Source: Dehalococcoidia bacterium (GTDB lineage Bacteria; Chloroflexota; Dehalococcoidia; GIF9; UBA5629). From it: 37,708 nucleotides of DNA. A program made the translations under genes and the position numbers. Numbering within the stretch: position 1 is the stretch's first letter; every line of letters starts with the position of its first letter. Positions 24,209-34,221 of the stretch are shown here, piece by piece. The notes under the pieces were generated by a model that did no database searches, had not been told where the DNA came from, and was given only the letters and a program-made list of their open reading frames with translations. The DNA lies in NCBI GenBank assembly GCA_016927965.1, contig JAFGLP010000093.1, positions 1-37,708 on the forward strand, in the 5' to 3' direction.

Positions 24209-25909
24209 TTAAGTTTTACCCTCATGGCGAACCGAATCGACAATAGCCTGCCGGTCTTCTTTCTCTATCCCGGAAATTTTTAAAAGCTGCTTTAACAATC
24301 TAAAACTCGCCTCATATTCGGGATTTATCAGTTCTGTTACACCCAGTGACTTCAAAGAATGCATATCCCTGGCGTGCTGGTACCTGGCGAGTATCTTGAT
24401 TTGCGGGTTAAGGGCAAGGGCACTTTTAACGGTAGTTTCAATACACATGGGATCAGGAAATGCTATGACCAGCGCCGAGGCATTACAAATGCCAGCCTGC
24501 TTGAGGACGTGTGGATTGGTGGCGTCTCCGTATATACGAGGCCTGCCGCATTTCCCGGCTGCCTCTATGCATCCAGGATCAATATCAATGATTTCAAAGG
24601 GAATGTCGGCATCTGCCAACCCGCGAGCAAGGTTCTCTCCAACACGGCCATAACCGGCAATTATAACCGAGTTAGGTGTGGCAATAGCTTCATCCAGCGG
24701 CTCCGGACAGGTATTTTGCAGCGCCTGTCTTTTTGCAGGGGAGAGACCGGTCATCTTCGGGTAAAGCAGGGATATTAAACCAAGGGAAAACGGCGTCAAT
24801 ATCATTGTAATTACTGCGGAAGACAGAATGAGCAGATAAAAGTATTGTGATACGATGTTTTCATTAAGCCCTCCCTGGGCAAGTACGAAAGAAAATTCGC
24901 CTAACTGGAAAAGCCCTGCGCTTGTAAATGCAGCAATCCTGTTGTTATATCCAAAAGACTTGACGACAAAGAATACAACTGTCAGCTTGATCACCATGAT
25001 TATGGCGACCAGTGTTAAAACGGCTGGCCAGTTATTAAACAGGAATGCCGGATCGAGCAGCATACCGATAGATACAAAGAACAGGGTGGCGAAAATATCG
25101 CGCAGCGGGGTTATCTCAGCAAGGGCCTGGTGAACGAACCTTGTTGATCTCAGTACGATCCCTACCAGAAAGGCCCCGAACACCATTGATAGCCCGAGAA
25201 ATTGGGTCCCGGCTGTGGCCCCCAGGCATAATACCAGTATGGTAAGCAGGAATAATTCCCTTGATCTGACGCCCCCGATGTTTCCGAATAACCAGGGCAA
25301 GGCCCAGCGTCCCAGGACAATGGCGAACCCGATGAAGAGAGCTGCCTTGCCGGCTGCAAGGCCTAGCTCCATCCACAAATCGGTCATATTGCCATGCATC
25401 AATGGCAATATGATCATCATTGCCACCACACTGATATCCTGAAAAATCAGAAAGGAAATCATGATGCGACCGTGAACTGAGCTCAGATCTCCCCTATCCA
25501 TCAGTATCTTAAGGCAAACTGCCGTGCTGCTGAGGGAAATGATTAAGCCGAATAAGATGGACTGTGCCAGCGGCCATTGGAATATGAAAGCTCCTGCTGC
25601 AGTTCCCAGTATCAGCGTCATCAGTATTTGTACCGTACCTCCCCAGATGCCGATCTTGCCGACATCGCGAAGCTGGGACAGCGAGATTTCCAGTCCCATT
25701 GTGAACATCAATAAGGCCACCCCTACGGAAGCGGCTGTTTCAACCAATGCGACGTTCTTTACCAGTCCGAATGCATAAGGTCCGGCGATAATGCCGATGA
25801 CAAGGTAGCCCAGTATGATAGGTTGCTTGAGGCGATGCGCTATCATGCCTCCCACCAGAGCCATTGCTAATAAGGCTGAAATTCCTATGAGCGGATCAAC
25901 ATTTAACAC
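24209..25909 (-). CDS. Kef-type cation:proton antiporter with TrkA-N domain
   Basis: This CPA2-family protein has about 12 membrane helices in the first 385 residues (for example AHRLKQPIILGYLVIGIIAG near the N-terminus and FLIFQDISVVAMMIIL, with the conserved Asp of the ion path). A RCK/TrkA-N domain follows at about 405-520 (IIAGYGRVGENLARGL and a following IDID acidic end that favours NAD(H) binding). It should exchange K+ or Na+ for protons under nucleotide control. I place the start at the GTG at 25909, which has AGGGG seven bases upstream; the frame opens six codons earlier at a TTG without a site. No KefF/KefG ancillary gene is adjacent. Confidence 0.88.
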   Translation of the reverse strand: MLNVDPLIGISALLAMALVGGMIAHRLKQPIILGYLVIGIIAGPYAFGLVKNVALVETAASVGVALLMFTMGLEISLSQLRDVGKIGIWGGTVQILMTLILGTAAGAFIFQWPLAQSILFGLIISLSSTAVCLKILMDRGDLSSVHGRIMISFLIFQDISVVAMMIILPLMHGNMTDLWMELGLAAGKAALFIGFAIVLGRWALPWLFGNIGGVRSRELFLLTILVLCLGATAGTQFLGLSMVFGAFLVGIVLRSTRFVHQALAEITPLRDIFATLFFVSIGMLLDPAFLFNNWPAVLTLVAIIMVIKLTVVFFVVKSFGYNNRIAAFTSAGLFQLGEFSFVLAQGGLNENIVSQYFYLLILSSAVITMILTPFSLGLISLLYPKMTGLSPAKRQALQNTCPEPLDEAIATPNSVIIAGYGRVGENLARGLADADIPFEIIDIDPGCIEAAGKCGRPRIYGDATNPHVLKQAGICNASALVIAFPDPMCIETTVKSALALNPQIKILARYQHARDMHSLKSLGVTELINPEYEASFRLLKQLLKISGIEKEDRQAIVDSVRHEGKT

Positions 25910-26044
25910 TTCAAATCCCCTGAACAACCCGGGCCGTAAGAGACTTGGTAATTTGATAAATATAAAAATACTATTGGTGAGGTGATTTTATTATATCAAA
26001 ATTTATAGCAGTAATGCAGATAGATTGCTAGGTGCATGACCGTT

Positions 26045-27955
26045 TCAAACTGCAGTGGATTTAAATATTACTGCAGCTAGCGGTGGCAGCATAATCTGCA
26101 TGGAGAAAGGTTTGCCGTGCCAGGGGAGATGCTCCGCTTGAATGCCGCCCATATTGCCTGCCCCTGAGCCCATATAATGGGAAGCGTCGCTGTTTAAAAT
26201 TTCCTGCCAGTACCCGGCTTGCGGTACACCCAGCCTGTATTCGTAGTGGGGGACAGGGGTGAAATTACAACAAATCAAAATGGTGTCGTTGACCGACTTG
26301 CCCCGGCGCAGGTAGCTGAGTATACTGCCCAATGAATCATTGCAGTCTATCCATTCAAATCCTTTCCAATCGAAATCAAGCTCATGCAAAGCAGGCTCTT
26401 TGCGGTAGAGATGCGAGAGATCGGCTACGAGTTTTTGCAGGGCCTGATGCCGGTCATATTGCAGCAGGTGCCAGTCGATACTGGTCTCGTGGTTCCATTC
26501 GCTCCATTGACCTAACTCATCTCCCATAAAAAGCAACTTTTTCCCCGGCTGGGTAAACATGTAGGAAAACAGCAAACGGGCGTTGGCAAATTTTTGCCAG
26601 TCGTCCCCCGGCATCTTGCTGAGCAGCGATGCTTTCCCGTGCACAACCTCGTCGTGGGAAAGAGAAAGTATGAAATTTTCCGTGAACGCATACAGCATAC
26701 GGAAGGTAAGCTGATTATGGTGATATTTGCGGTGTACGGGGTCCCTGGAGAAGTAATTGAGCGTATCGTGCATCCAGCCCATGTCCCATTTCATGCCGAA
26801 GCCAAGCCCTCCGATATAGGTGGGACGGCTGACCATGGTCCAGTCAGTTGATTCTTCAGCGATAGTCTGGACATCGGGATAGTTCTTATAGACCTCTTCA
26901 TTAAAACGGCGGAGCAGGGAAATGGCTTCCAGGTTTTCCCTGCCACCGTATTGATTGGGTATCCATTCCCCTTTCTTGCGTGAATAATCGAGGTATAACA
27001 TCGAAGCAACGCCATCGACCCGGAGGCTGTCTATGTGGTATTTATCCAGCCAGAAAAGAGCATTGCTCAGCAGGAAGCTGCGGACTTCGTGGCGGCCATA
27101 GTTAAAAATGAAGCTTTTCCAGTCGGGGTGGAATCCCTTTTGGGAATCGGAGTGCTCGTATAGATGCGTGCCGTCGAAGTAACCCAGTCCGTGCATATCG
27201 GTGGGAAAGTGTGAGGGAACCCAGTCCAGTATGACACCAATGTTATGCTGGTGCAGGTAATCTACCATATACATGAAATCCTGCGGTGTACCATAGCGGC
27301 TGGTGGGAGCGAAGTAGCCGGTTACCTGGTAGCCCCATGAACCGCCGAAGGGATGCTCCATGACCGGGAGAAACTCAACGTGGGTGAAACCCATCCGGTT
27401 CACGTAGTCAGCGAGTTTAACAGCTAGTTCCCTGTAGGTGAGAGGCCTATTGTCCTCATCGGGAACATGCATCCATGAGCCGGGATGCAGTTCATAAATT
27501 GAGATAGGGGCATCCAGTGCGTTATGGTGTACACGTTCCTGCATCCATTGGGCATCATTCCAGTCATAGGAGAGGTCCCAGACTACGGAAGCGGTTTTGG
27601 GCGGTACTTCACAATAAAAGCCGTAGGGGTCGGCTTTTTCAACACGGAAACGGTGCAGGCGTGACGCTATGTAGTACTTGTAAAAAGCCCCCCTGGTAAT
27701 TCCCGGAATAAATCCCTCCCAGATGCCCGAGTCGCCGCAGGGTTTGAGTTTAAATCCTCTTCTTTGCCAGCCGTTGAAATCGCCCATGACATAGACCTGC
27801 TCTGCGTTGGGCGCCCATACTGCGAAGTACGTGCCGTCCTGCCCATCTACTGTAACGGGGTGCGAACCCAGTTTATCATACAGCCGGATGTGGCTGCCCT
27901 CGTTAAAGAGGTACAGGTCATCTTTGCTTAAAAGGCTGAAGGAATCGTCACTCAT
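26045..27955 (-). CDS. glgB: 1,4-alpha-glucan branching enzyme
   Basis: The 636-residue enzyme has a CBM48 domain (about 30-120, [20 protein letters not shown]), the GH13 barrel and a C-terminal all-beta domain. Catalytic residues are visible: nucleophile Asp314 ([13 protein letters not shown]), acid/base Glu367 in TIAEEST, and transition-state Asp435 in [14 protein letters not shown] near 157-161 and GGSWGYQ (204-210) are branching-enzyme signatures that separate it from pullulanases. It lacks the extra N-terminal N1 domain of the E. coli protein, consistent with its shorter length. It makes alpha-1,6 branches in glycogen. No glgA or glgC is present in the window, so the pathway is dispersed. 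Confidence 0.95.
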   Translation of the reverse strand: MSDDSFSLLSKDDLYLFNEGSHIRLYDKLGSHPVTVDGQDGTYFAVWAPNAEQVYVMGDFNGWQRRGFKLKPCGDSGIWEGFIPGITRGAFYKYYIASRLHRFRVEKADPYGFYCEVPPKTASVVWDLSYDWNDAQWMQERVHHNALDAPISIYELHPGSWMHVPDEDNRPLTYRELAVKLADYVNRMGFTHVEFLPVMEHPFGGSWGYQVTGYFAPTSRYGTPQDFMYMVDYLHQHNIGVILDWVPSHFPTDMHGLGYFDGTHLYEHSDSQKGFHPDWKSFIFNYGRHEVRSFLLSNALFWLDKYHIDSLRVDGVASMLYLDYSRKKGEWIPNQYGGRENLEAISLLRRFNEEVYKNYPDVQTIAEESTDWTMVSRPTYIGGLGFGMKWDMGWMHDTLNYFSRDPVHRKYHHNQLTFRMLYAFTENFILSLSHDEVVHGKASLLSKMPGDDWQKFANARLLFSYMFTQPGKKLLFMGDELGQWSEWNHETSIDWHLLQYDRHQALQKLVADLSHLYRKEPALHELDFDWKGFEWIDCNDSLGSILSYLRRGKSVNDTILICCNFTPVPHYEYRLGVPQAGYWQEILNSDASHYMGSGAGNMGGIQAEHLPWHGKPFSMQIMLPPLAAVIFKSTAV

Positions 27956-28032
27956 AATTACTATTCTATATCAATGGTAGCAGATTCTACAGGGACTGTA
28001 CTATTTAACAGCAGATAACAATTTGCTGAGCA

Positions 28033-31000
28033 TCACTCAGGGAACTCGAAGCCCTTTTCTCTGAAAAGTGATAAACAGGCATCGACCACTTTTACATCGT
28101 AGAGGATGCCTCGATTAGTGGTTATCTCTTCCAGGGCTTTGTCCATGCCGAGTGCAGCCCGGTAAGGGCGGTGCGACATCATGGCTTCGACAGTGTCCGC
28201 CACGGCCAGGATGCGGGCTTCCAGCATGATCTCTTCGCCTTTCAGCCCCCGGGGATATCCGGAGCCGTCCATCCTTTCATGGTGCTGGCGGACCATTTCG
28301 TCCACCGGCCAGGGGAACCTGATGGTTTTTACTATGTCATAACCTGCGGCGGCGTGCGCTTTGGCCAACCCTTTTTCCAGATCAGAGAGCTTGCCCGGTT
28401 TACTTAATATCTCAGATGGCACATATACCTTGCCAACATCGTGTAGCAGTCCTGCCACGCGCAGACCGCGTGACTGGTCTTCAGGAAGTCCCATTTCTTT
28501 GGCGATGGCCAGCGCCAGGAGGGTGACCATCTTCTGGTGGCCGGCCGTGTATGGGTCCCTTAATTCGCTCATCATGGTGATGGCTTCCATGGTGCCTTCC
28601 AGTGTAGAAGTGATGGTTTCCAGAGCCTCACTAAGTTTGCTTTCAGTCTTCTTATGGTCGGTTATGTCGCGGTATACGACTATCACTGTTTTTTCACCTG
28701 CTACATCGATCAGGCGCGCCTGCGCCTCAACATAAAACTCACTGCCGTCCTTGCGAACGTGCATTGCTTCGAAGGTAAGGCTGCCGGAATCGATGACTTT
28801 CTGAAGGCGCTCTTCAAACATGGGAATATTGCGAGCGGGAAGGAGCTGCCTGATATCCATTTGCAGCATCTCTTCTATGGTATAACCGCGGGTGCCGGCG
28901 GCTGTCTCATTGGCGTAAACTATGGTCCCATCCGGTTTATAAGCAATGATGGTGTCATAGGTGGAGTCCAGTAGGAAAGCCCGCATCTGCAACTCCTGCT
29001 CGGCCTTTCTTCTATCGGTCACATTGCGCCCGAGATTGCGCAGCCCTATAATTTCTCCTTTCTCATCTCTTACCGGGTAAATTGAGTCCTCGATATATAT
29101 TCTTGTTCCATCTTTACAGATAATTACCAGCGGAACGTCCTGACGCGGTTTGCCCGTGCGGAAGACTTCGGAAAAAATCTCCACTGCTCTTTTAATGTCT
29201 TCAGGAGGAATGTATGCCTTATAGTTTAACCCGATAAGCTCTTCCCGCGTGTATCTCAGGTGGCGGGTCAGAACATCATTGAAAAAGGTGAAATTACCCC
29301 GGGAGTCGATCTTGAAATATGCGTCATCCATCTGCTCAAGTATTGAGCGGTATTTCTCTTCGCTGTCGTGCAGTGCGTCCTCCGCCTGTTTGCGCTGTGT
29401 GATATCCGTCATGAAATTTAACGTGGCTGGCTGGCCTTCCCACTCGATCCACACCGCCCGTATCTCGACCCAGATGTATGAACCGTCAGCAGCCTTCAGC
29501 CTGATGATAAGAGGTTCGTATATATCTTCCCCTGAAATCCTGTGGCGGTATCTTTCGGTCACGGTCTGCCGTTCATCAGCGTGAATATATTCCAGGAATG
29601 GCTGCGACAGGATGTAGTCACGGGAATAACCCAGCAAAGCTGGTATATATTGATTAACAAACCTGGCATATGCATCCTGAAGCACGATTATGCCTTCCCT
29701 GGCGTTCTCCACCACCAGGCGGTATTTCTCCTCACTGTCGCGCAGGGCATCCTCGGCCTGTTTTCTTTCAGTTATGTCATTGACAAAATTGAGCGTGGCC
29801 GGCCTGCCTTCCCAGTTGATCATCACAGCCGCTAACGCTATCCATGTCGTTGTGCCCTGCTTGGTAATGATGCGGAACGTGTAGATGTCTTCAAAAGCCT
29901 CGCCGCCCAGTCTGCGCAGGTGCCGGTCTATCACCATCTCCCGGTCCGATGGGTGTATTATCTCAGCGAACGGCTTTTCCCGCAGTTCGTCCATCTTATA
30001 GCCGCTGATCTCGGATACCCTGGTGTTATAGAACTTGAGGCGGCCGTCCTGAGCTACAAATATGCCTTCATTTGCGCTCTCCACCACCAGGCGGTACTTC
30101 TCTTCACTTTCCTTTAAAGCGTTCTGTGCTGTGACTGTATCGGTTATGTCCCGGCCTTCGGGAACCATATAAATGACATTGCCGGAGTCATCCTGAACAG
30201 GACTGAGTGTAAAATCGATTTGTCGTAATTCATTTTGAGCATCGATATTGGTGGTTAAATAGTGAATGAACTCGCCCTGTGCAGCTTTTGCGATAGCTGA
30301 TTTGAGCTGGTCCTGTGCCTCAACGGAATGCTGCCACCATGCGGTTTCCCAGAAGTATTTACCGGTGACTTGCTCGTCGGTCATATCTGCAAAACGCAGG
30401 GCTGCACTATTGATAGCCAGCACATGTCCTTCGTGGTCCAGCAACCCTGTGAACTGGTAGTGGTGATTAAAGACCACACGGAACATCTCCTCTTTTTCGC
30501 GTAACTCAGACTCCAGTTTTTTACGGTCGGTTATGTCACGGGAGATGCCCAGCATTCCATCGAACTCTCCATCCGGTGTGGAAAGCACGGTCACGGATTC
30601 CTCTGACCAGAAAGTGGTCCCGTCCTTGCGTCTGAGCTGTATATCCAGTGTAAATGTATTAGCCTGGGCTGTTTCAAGCGCATTGCCTGCCGGGATATTC
30701 CCCAGAACAGTGTTTGCAGCTATCTCCAGATAACCGGGGGCAAACAACTGAGTAAAATCGAGCTGCAAGGCCTCATCTACCGTGTAGCCACGCTGAAGAG
30801 TAACCGAGGGGCTGATGTAGGTAGTATGAAGATCTTTGTCCAGTACCCAGATGACGTCTTTAGTATGATCGGTGATAAAGCGAAGGCGCTCTTCGCCAGC
30901 CTGCAGGGCTTCCCTTGACCCGATGCGTTCAATTGCCATCCCTATATCAGCGGCTATGGTTACCAGTGAATCCCTGGTAACGCTGTCCAGCCTTGAAAGA

Positions 31001-33987
31001 TGATGAGAGCCAATTAGAAAACAGGCTACCGCGGTGCCGTTATGCATGACAGGTAATGTGGCTGTAAACGTCCATCCCTCTTCTGTGAAGGGCTTTTTAT
31101 ATCTTGACGTGAACATATCGGCCGGTGTATAAACAGGATTGCCTTTCGATATCAGTTCGGCGTCTCCCGAACCTGCATAGAGAGTGGAAAATTGCTCCAT
31201 TGTTGATGCAGATATATCACGGTAGTGCACCAGATTATAATTGCCTGTCTTGTAATCCAGAAGGTAAATGGCCCCCGATTCCATGCCTGATATTTTAATG
31301 GCGGCCTCGAGGCTTTGCTGCAGTGCTTCGTTTAGGCTGCTTGTGGCGGCGAGGTTAATAGCCAGGTCGCGGCGTATCCTGACCCTTGCATCTTCCAATC
31401 TGCGGTTTGTGATATCCACGCAGGCGCCAACCGCGCGTATGATATTGCCGTCACGGTCACGGAGGGCAAGCCCGCGGTCTATGAATGTACGCAGCGTGCT
31501 GTCTTTATGGTGGATGCGGTATTCAATGTTATAAGGTTCTCCGGTTTGGGCAAGACGGTCCAATGTTGCCATCACACGGTCATGATCAGCCGCATCAAGG
31601 ATGCTCTCCCACGCAGCACGTGTCCTGGGCAATAATACATCGCTGTAGCCAAGCATGCCGTCTATGTCTCCATACCAGTCCAGGTCCCCGCTGGATATAT
31701 TCCAATCCCATACAACATCTGTTGTACTCTGGAGGGCTTTGCGGAACCTCTGTTCGCTTTCCCGCAGCGCTTCTTCTGCCTTCTCCCTCTGCCCGCGTTC
31801 ACGTAGGGAAGTAATCCCGTATGCCACGTCTGCTGCAAGTTGTTCAAGCAGATTTATCTCATTCTGGTCGAAGGAATTAGCAGTCGATGAATATATCGTA
31901 AGCGCGCCGATGGTCTGCCAGTAAGATTTCAACGGCAAGGCGATTATTGCAGTGTAACCCTGCTGTCTGGACTGTTCAAGCCAGTGAGTGAAATCCGGGT
32001 CCTGAGTTATATCCTGATTAACAATTGTGGTACCAGAGCGAATGGCCTTTCCTGTAGGGTCCTTTCCCATCTCTTCATCAGCCCAACTAAATTTTATAGA
32101 TTCCAGATAGTCGTCCATATGTCCGCAGTATGTCAGCGGCCGGACGGTTTTATCCGCATCATTTTCTGCAGATCCTATCCAGACCATGAAATATCCGCCC
32201 GTATCGACCATGACGTTGCAGATATTCTGCAGCAGCATTTGTTCAGTGGACGCCTTAACAACGGCTTCATTGCATTCGTAGAGCATCCTGTACAGGCGGT
32301 TGCTTTTACGGATGGCTTCCTCAAGCTGTTTATGTTCCGTAATGTCCGTCTGGAAGGTCAGAGCGGCAGGTTTGCCTTCCCAGGTTATATCAGTAACATG
32401 TGCCTGGACCCATTTGATAGCGCCGGATTTATCAATGACCCGGAAAACGTATTTTTTATGTGATGGCCCAGCGGAAGACCTTTCAGATTCATAGTCTGCG
32501 GCTGAAGCATGGTAGTCGTCGGGATGCAGTAAATCTGATGCGCTTTTGCCGATCAGCTCTTCGCTGGTATATCCGGTTATCGGCGACGGTCCGCTCCTGG
32601 CAAATACGATGCGGCCTTTTTGGACAACGTATATCGATTCGGCGGCATACTCGATCAGCGTACGGTAGTATTGCTCGCTTTCCCTCAATTGTTGTTCGGC
32701 ATGTTTGCGGCCTGTGATGTCACGGCCAAAAACAGAAAAGCCTGTTATCTCCTGCGAAGGTGAGACAATGGGGTTCACCGATATCTCCACGTCAACCGGT
32801 CCCTGGCTGGTATCATAATGCTTTTCAAATACCTGCCGCTTTCCTCTCAATGCCTGGTTAAATACTGTTACCCAGTAATCCCGGAACTCTGAAGGGGTAA
32901 ACTCCAGGATGTTATCTCCTACTTCAAATATACGCTCAGTCCCGGCGATCAATTGGTAGACCTTTTTAGAAGCCTCATTGGCAGCGGTAATACGCAGGTC
33001 TCTATCAAAGGAAAAAATGGCGTCAGCAGTATTTTCCAGAACGGCATGCTGGCGGGCTTCATGCTCCTGAAGGGCCTTGAGAGAGAGGAACTGGTCTGTA
33101 ATATCTTCGAAGATTGCATATACCAGGTACGGTTTGTCTTCACCTGGGCGGAACTGCGGCACGGCATCGACCTTGATCCATCGGTACACTTCATCCGCTG
33201 GATTATAAATGCCCATCATCACATCTTTGACAGGTTGACCTGTACTGTGGGCGATCATGGTGGGGTGTGTATCACCGGGAAAATCGCTTCCGTCCTCACG
33301 TATGGCCTTCCACCTGGGATCAGTGAAATTCCTGCCGATCAGCTGAATTTGTGAAAGGCCAAGTATACGCTCTGCAGCCCTGTTGGCGGATATTATGTTG
33401 CCGCTGCTATCCTGGTAGGTGACACCTTGGGACATGGTATCGAAAAGTAGTCGGAATTCAGCTTCTGCCTGTTTGAGCGCACTCTCTGCTTTGTGTCGGT
33501 CCGCAATCTCCTCTTCGAGATCATGCATTCTGGCCTGAAGCTTTTCTACCAGGCTGATATTGAGCTCTCTATCTATTTCCGACTTTGATATTTTGGTTTT
33601 GCTGGCTTTTTTGGGGGCTTTAGTCTGGGTGAGGATATCATCCACGAGACTAATTAATTTGTTGGGCTCCACCGGCTTACGTATGAAAGCTTTGACGCCG
33701 GTCTTTAAAGCCAGGTCTTCATCCTTTTTATCCAGAAAAGTGCCGGTGATAAAAACGAAAGGTATTTTCTTGAGCTTAGAGTCAGATTTGCATTCCTGCA
33801 GCAGCCGAAACCCATCCATGACTGGCATAAGAATGTCTGATAAAATCAGATTGACGGGTGTTTTGCGAAGTATTTGAAGCGCTTCTTCGCCATTCAGAGC
33901 GGTCTCTACTTCAAAACCCTTTCTTTCCAGAATTTCTTTGAAAAGAATAAGGTTATCATTACTATCTTCGACTACAAGGATTTTCAT
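28033..33987 (-). CDS. Giant REC-PAS/GAF-HD-GYP sensor (c-di-GMP phosphodiesterase)
   Basis: One uninterrupted frame encodes 1984 residues. Order: receiver domain 1-120 (Asp51, Lys104); a charged coiled linker to about 172; PAS domains at about 175-300, 310-430 and 435-555; GAF about 560-735; PAS about 742-865; GAF about 870-1030; then six PAS domains to about 1795; and a C-terminal HD-GYP domain (about 1800-1984). Each PAS ends in the DIT-x-RK coupling motif. The HD-GYP site is intact: His1849-Asp1850 (LLHDVGK) and HHERMDGSGYP from 1902. HD-GYP enzymes hydrolyse c-di-GMP. There is no membrane helix, so it integrates cytoplasmic cues plus phosphorylation of the receiver. Ten PAS and two GAF domains in one chain is exceptional. 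No kinase lies alongside. Confidence 0.93.
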   Translation of the reverse strand: MKILVVEDSNDNLILFKEILERKGFEVETALNGEEALQILRKTPVNLILSDILMPVMDGFRLLQECKSDSKLKKIPFVFITGTFLDKKDEDLALKTGVKAFIRKPVEPNKLISLVDDILTQTKAPKKASKTKISKSEIDRELNISLVEKLQARMHDLEEEIADRHKAESALKQAEAEFRLLFDTMSQGVTYQDSSGNIISANRAAERILGLSQIQLIGRNFTDPRWKAIREDGSDFPGDTHPTMIAHSTGQPVKDVMMGIYNPADEVYRWIKVDAVPQFRPGEDKPYLVYAIFEDITDQFLSLKALQEHEARQHAVLENTADAIFSFDRDLRITAANEASKKVYQLIAGTERIFEVGDNILEFTPSEFRDYWVTVFNQALRGKRQVFEKHYDTSQGPVDVEISVNPIVSPSQEITGFSVFGRDITGRKHAEQQLRESEQYYRTLIEYAAESIYVVQKGRIVFARSGPSPITGYTSEELIGKSASDLLHPDDYHASAADYESERSSAGPSHKKYVFRVIDKSGAIKWVQAHVTDITWEGKPAALTFQTDITEHKQLEEAIRKSNRLYRMLYECNEAVVKASTEQMLLQNICNVMVDTGGYFMVWIGSAENDADKTVRPLTYCGHMDDYLESIKFSWADEEMGKDPTGKAIRSGTTIVNQDITQDPDFTHWLEQSRQQGYTAIIALPLKSYWQTIGALTIYSSTANSFDQNEINLLEQLAADVAYGITSLRERGQREKAEEALRESEQRFRKALQSTTDVVWDWNISSGDLDWYGDIDGMLGYSDVLLPRTRAAWESILDAADHDRVMATLDRLAQTGEPYNIEYRIHHKDSTLRTFIDRGLALRDRDGNIIRAVGACVDITNRRLEDARVRIRRDLAINLAATSSLNEALQQSLEAAIKISGMESGAIYLLDYKTGNYNLVHYRDISASTMEQFSTLYAGSGDAELISKGNPVYTPADMFTSRYKKPFTEEGWTFTATLPVMHNGTAVACFLIGSHHLSRLDSVTRDSLVTIAADIGMAIERIGSREALQAGEERLRFITDHTKDVIWVLDKDLHTTYISPSVTLQRGYTVDEALQLDFTQLFAPGYLEIAANTVLGNIPAGNALETAQANTFTLDIQLRRKDGTTFWSEESVTVLSTPDGEFDGMLGISRDITDRKKLESELREKEEMFRVVFNHHYQFTGLLDHEGHVLAINSAALRFADMTDEQVTGKYFWETAWWQHSVEAQDQLKSAIAKAAQGEFIHYLTTNIDAQNELRQIDFTLSPVQDDSGNVIYMVPEGRDITDTVTAQNALKESEEKYRLVVESANEGIFVAQDGRLKFYNTRVSEISGYKMDELREKPFAEIIHPSDREMVIDRHLRRLGGEAFEDIYTFRIITKQGTTTWIALAAVMINWEGRPATLNFVNDITERKQAEDALRDSEEKYRLVVENAREGIIVLQDAYARFVNQYIPALLGYSRDYILSQPFLEYIHADERQTVTERYRHRISGEDIYEPLIIRLKAADGSYIWVEIRAVWIEWEGQPATLNFMTDITQRKQAEDALHDSEEKYRSILEQMDDAYFKIDSRGNFTFFNDVLTRHLRYTREELIGLNYKAYIPPEDIKRAVEIFSEVFRTGKPRQDVPLVIICKDGTRIYIEDSIYPVRDEKGEIIGLRNLGRNVTDRRKAEQELQMRAFLLDSTYDTIIAYKPDGTIVYANETAAGTRGYTIEEMLQMDIRQLLPARNIPMFEERLQKVIDSGSLTFEAMHVRKDGSEFYVEAQARLIDVAGEKTVIVVYRDITDHKKTESKLSEALETITSTLEGTMEAITMMSELRDPYTAGHQKMVTLLALAIAKEMGLPEDQSRGLRVAGLLHDVGKVYVPSEILSKPGKLSDLEKGLAKAHAAAGYDIVKTIRFPWPVDEMVRQHHERMDGSGYPRGLKGEEIMLEARILAVADTVEAMMSHRPYRAALGMDKALEEITTNRGILYDVKVVDACLSLFREKGFEFPE

Positions 33988-34076
33988 AAAATATCTTTGT
34001 CTGGTCTTCCCACTTACTTACCTCTTTGAACCCCCGGGAATCGATACCATGGAATGTTTAAACAATATCACCTATA

Positions 34077-34105
34077 TATTTATATGTATGATGCGACTAT
34101 GTCAA
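34077..34105 (-). promoter_or_regulatory. Candidate promoter of the giant sensor gene
   Basis: On the minus strand a perfect TTGACA (34105-34100) is followed after 17 bases by TAAATA (34082-34077), about 90 bases before the ATG at 33987. The -35 is perfect and the -10 poor; AT-rich surroundings offer alternatives such as TATAAA. Confidence 0.4.
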
Positions 34106-34190
34106 GTATTATAGCATTAATACGCTCGGGAATTTAGTACTGGTTTGCCGGGAAAACAACTAAATTTTACTGAAGACATACCGCTTAGGT

Positions 34191-34200
34191 ATGCTATAAT
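34191..34200 (+). promoter_or_regulatory. Extended -10 promoter of the PAC2 operon
   Basis: TGCTATAAT (34192-34200) is a perfect extended -10 element only 21 bases before the ATG at 34222. Transcription would begin around 34207, leaving a leader of roughly 15 bases with no Shine-Dalgarno, so translation may be close to leaderless. No good -35 is seen. Confidence 0.5.
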
Positions 34201-34221
34201 ATTTCCACTCGTGTTTTTGCT

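Noticed and set aside
29200..33500. Repeated similar DNA blocks that could look like a repeat array
   Set aside because: The blocks are about 370 bases long and encode PAS domains in one frame; they are protein domain repeats, not CRISPR or satellite DNA.
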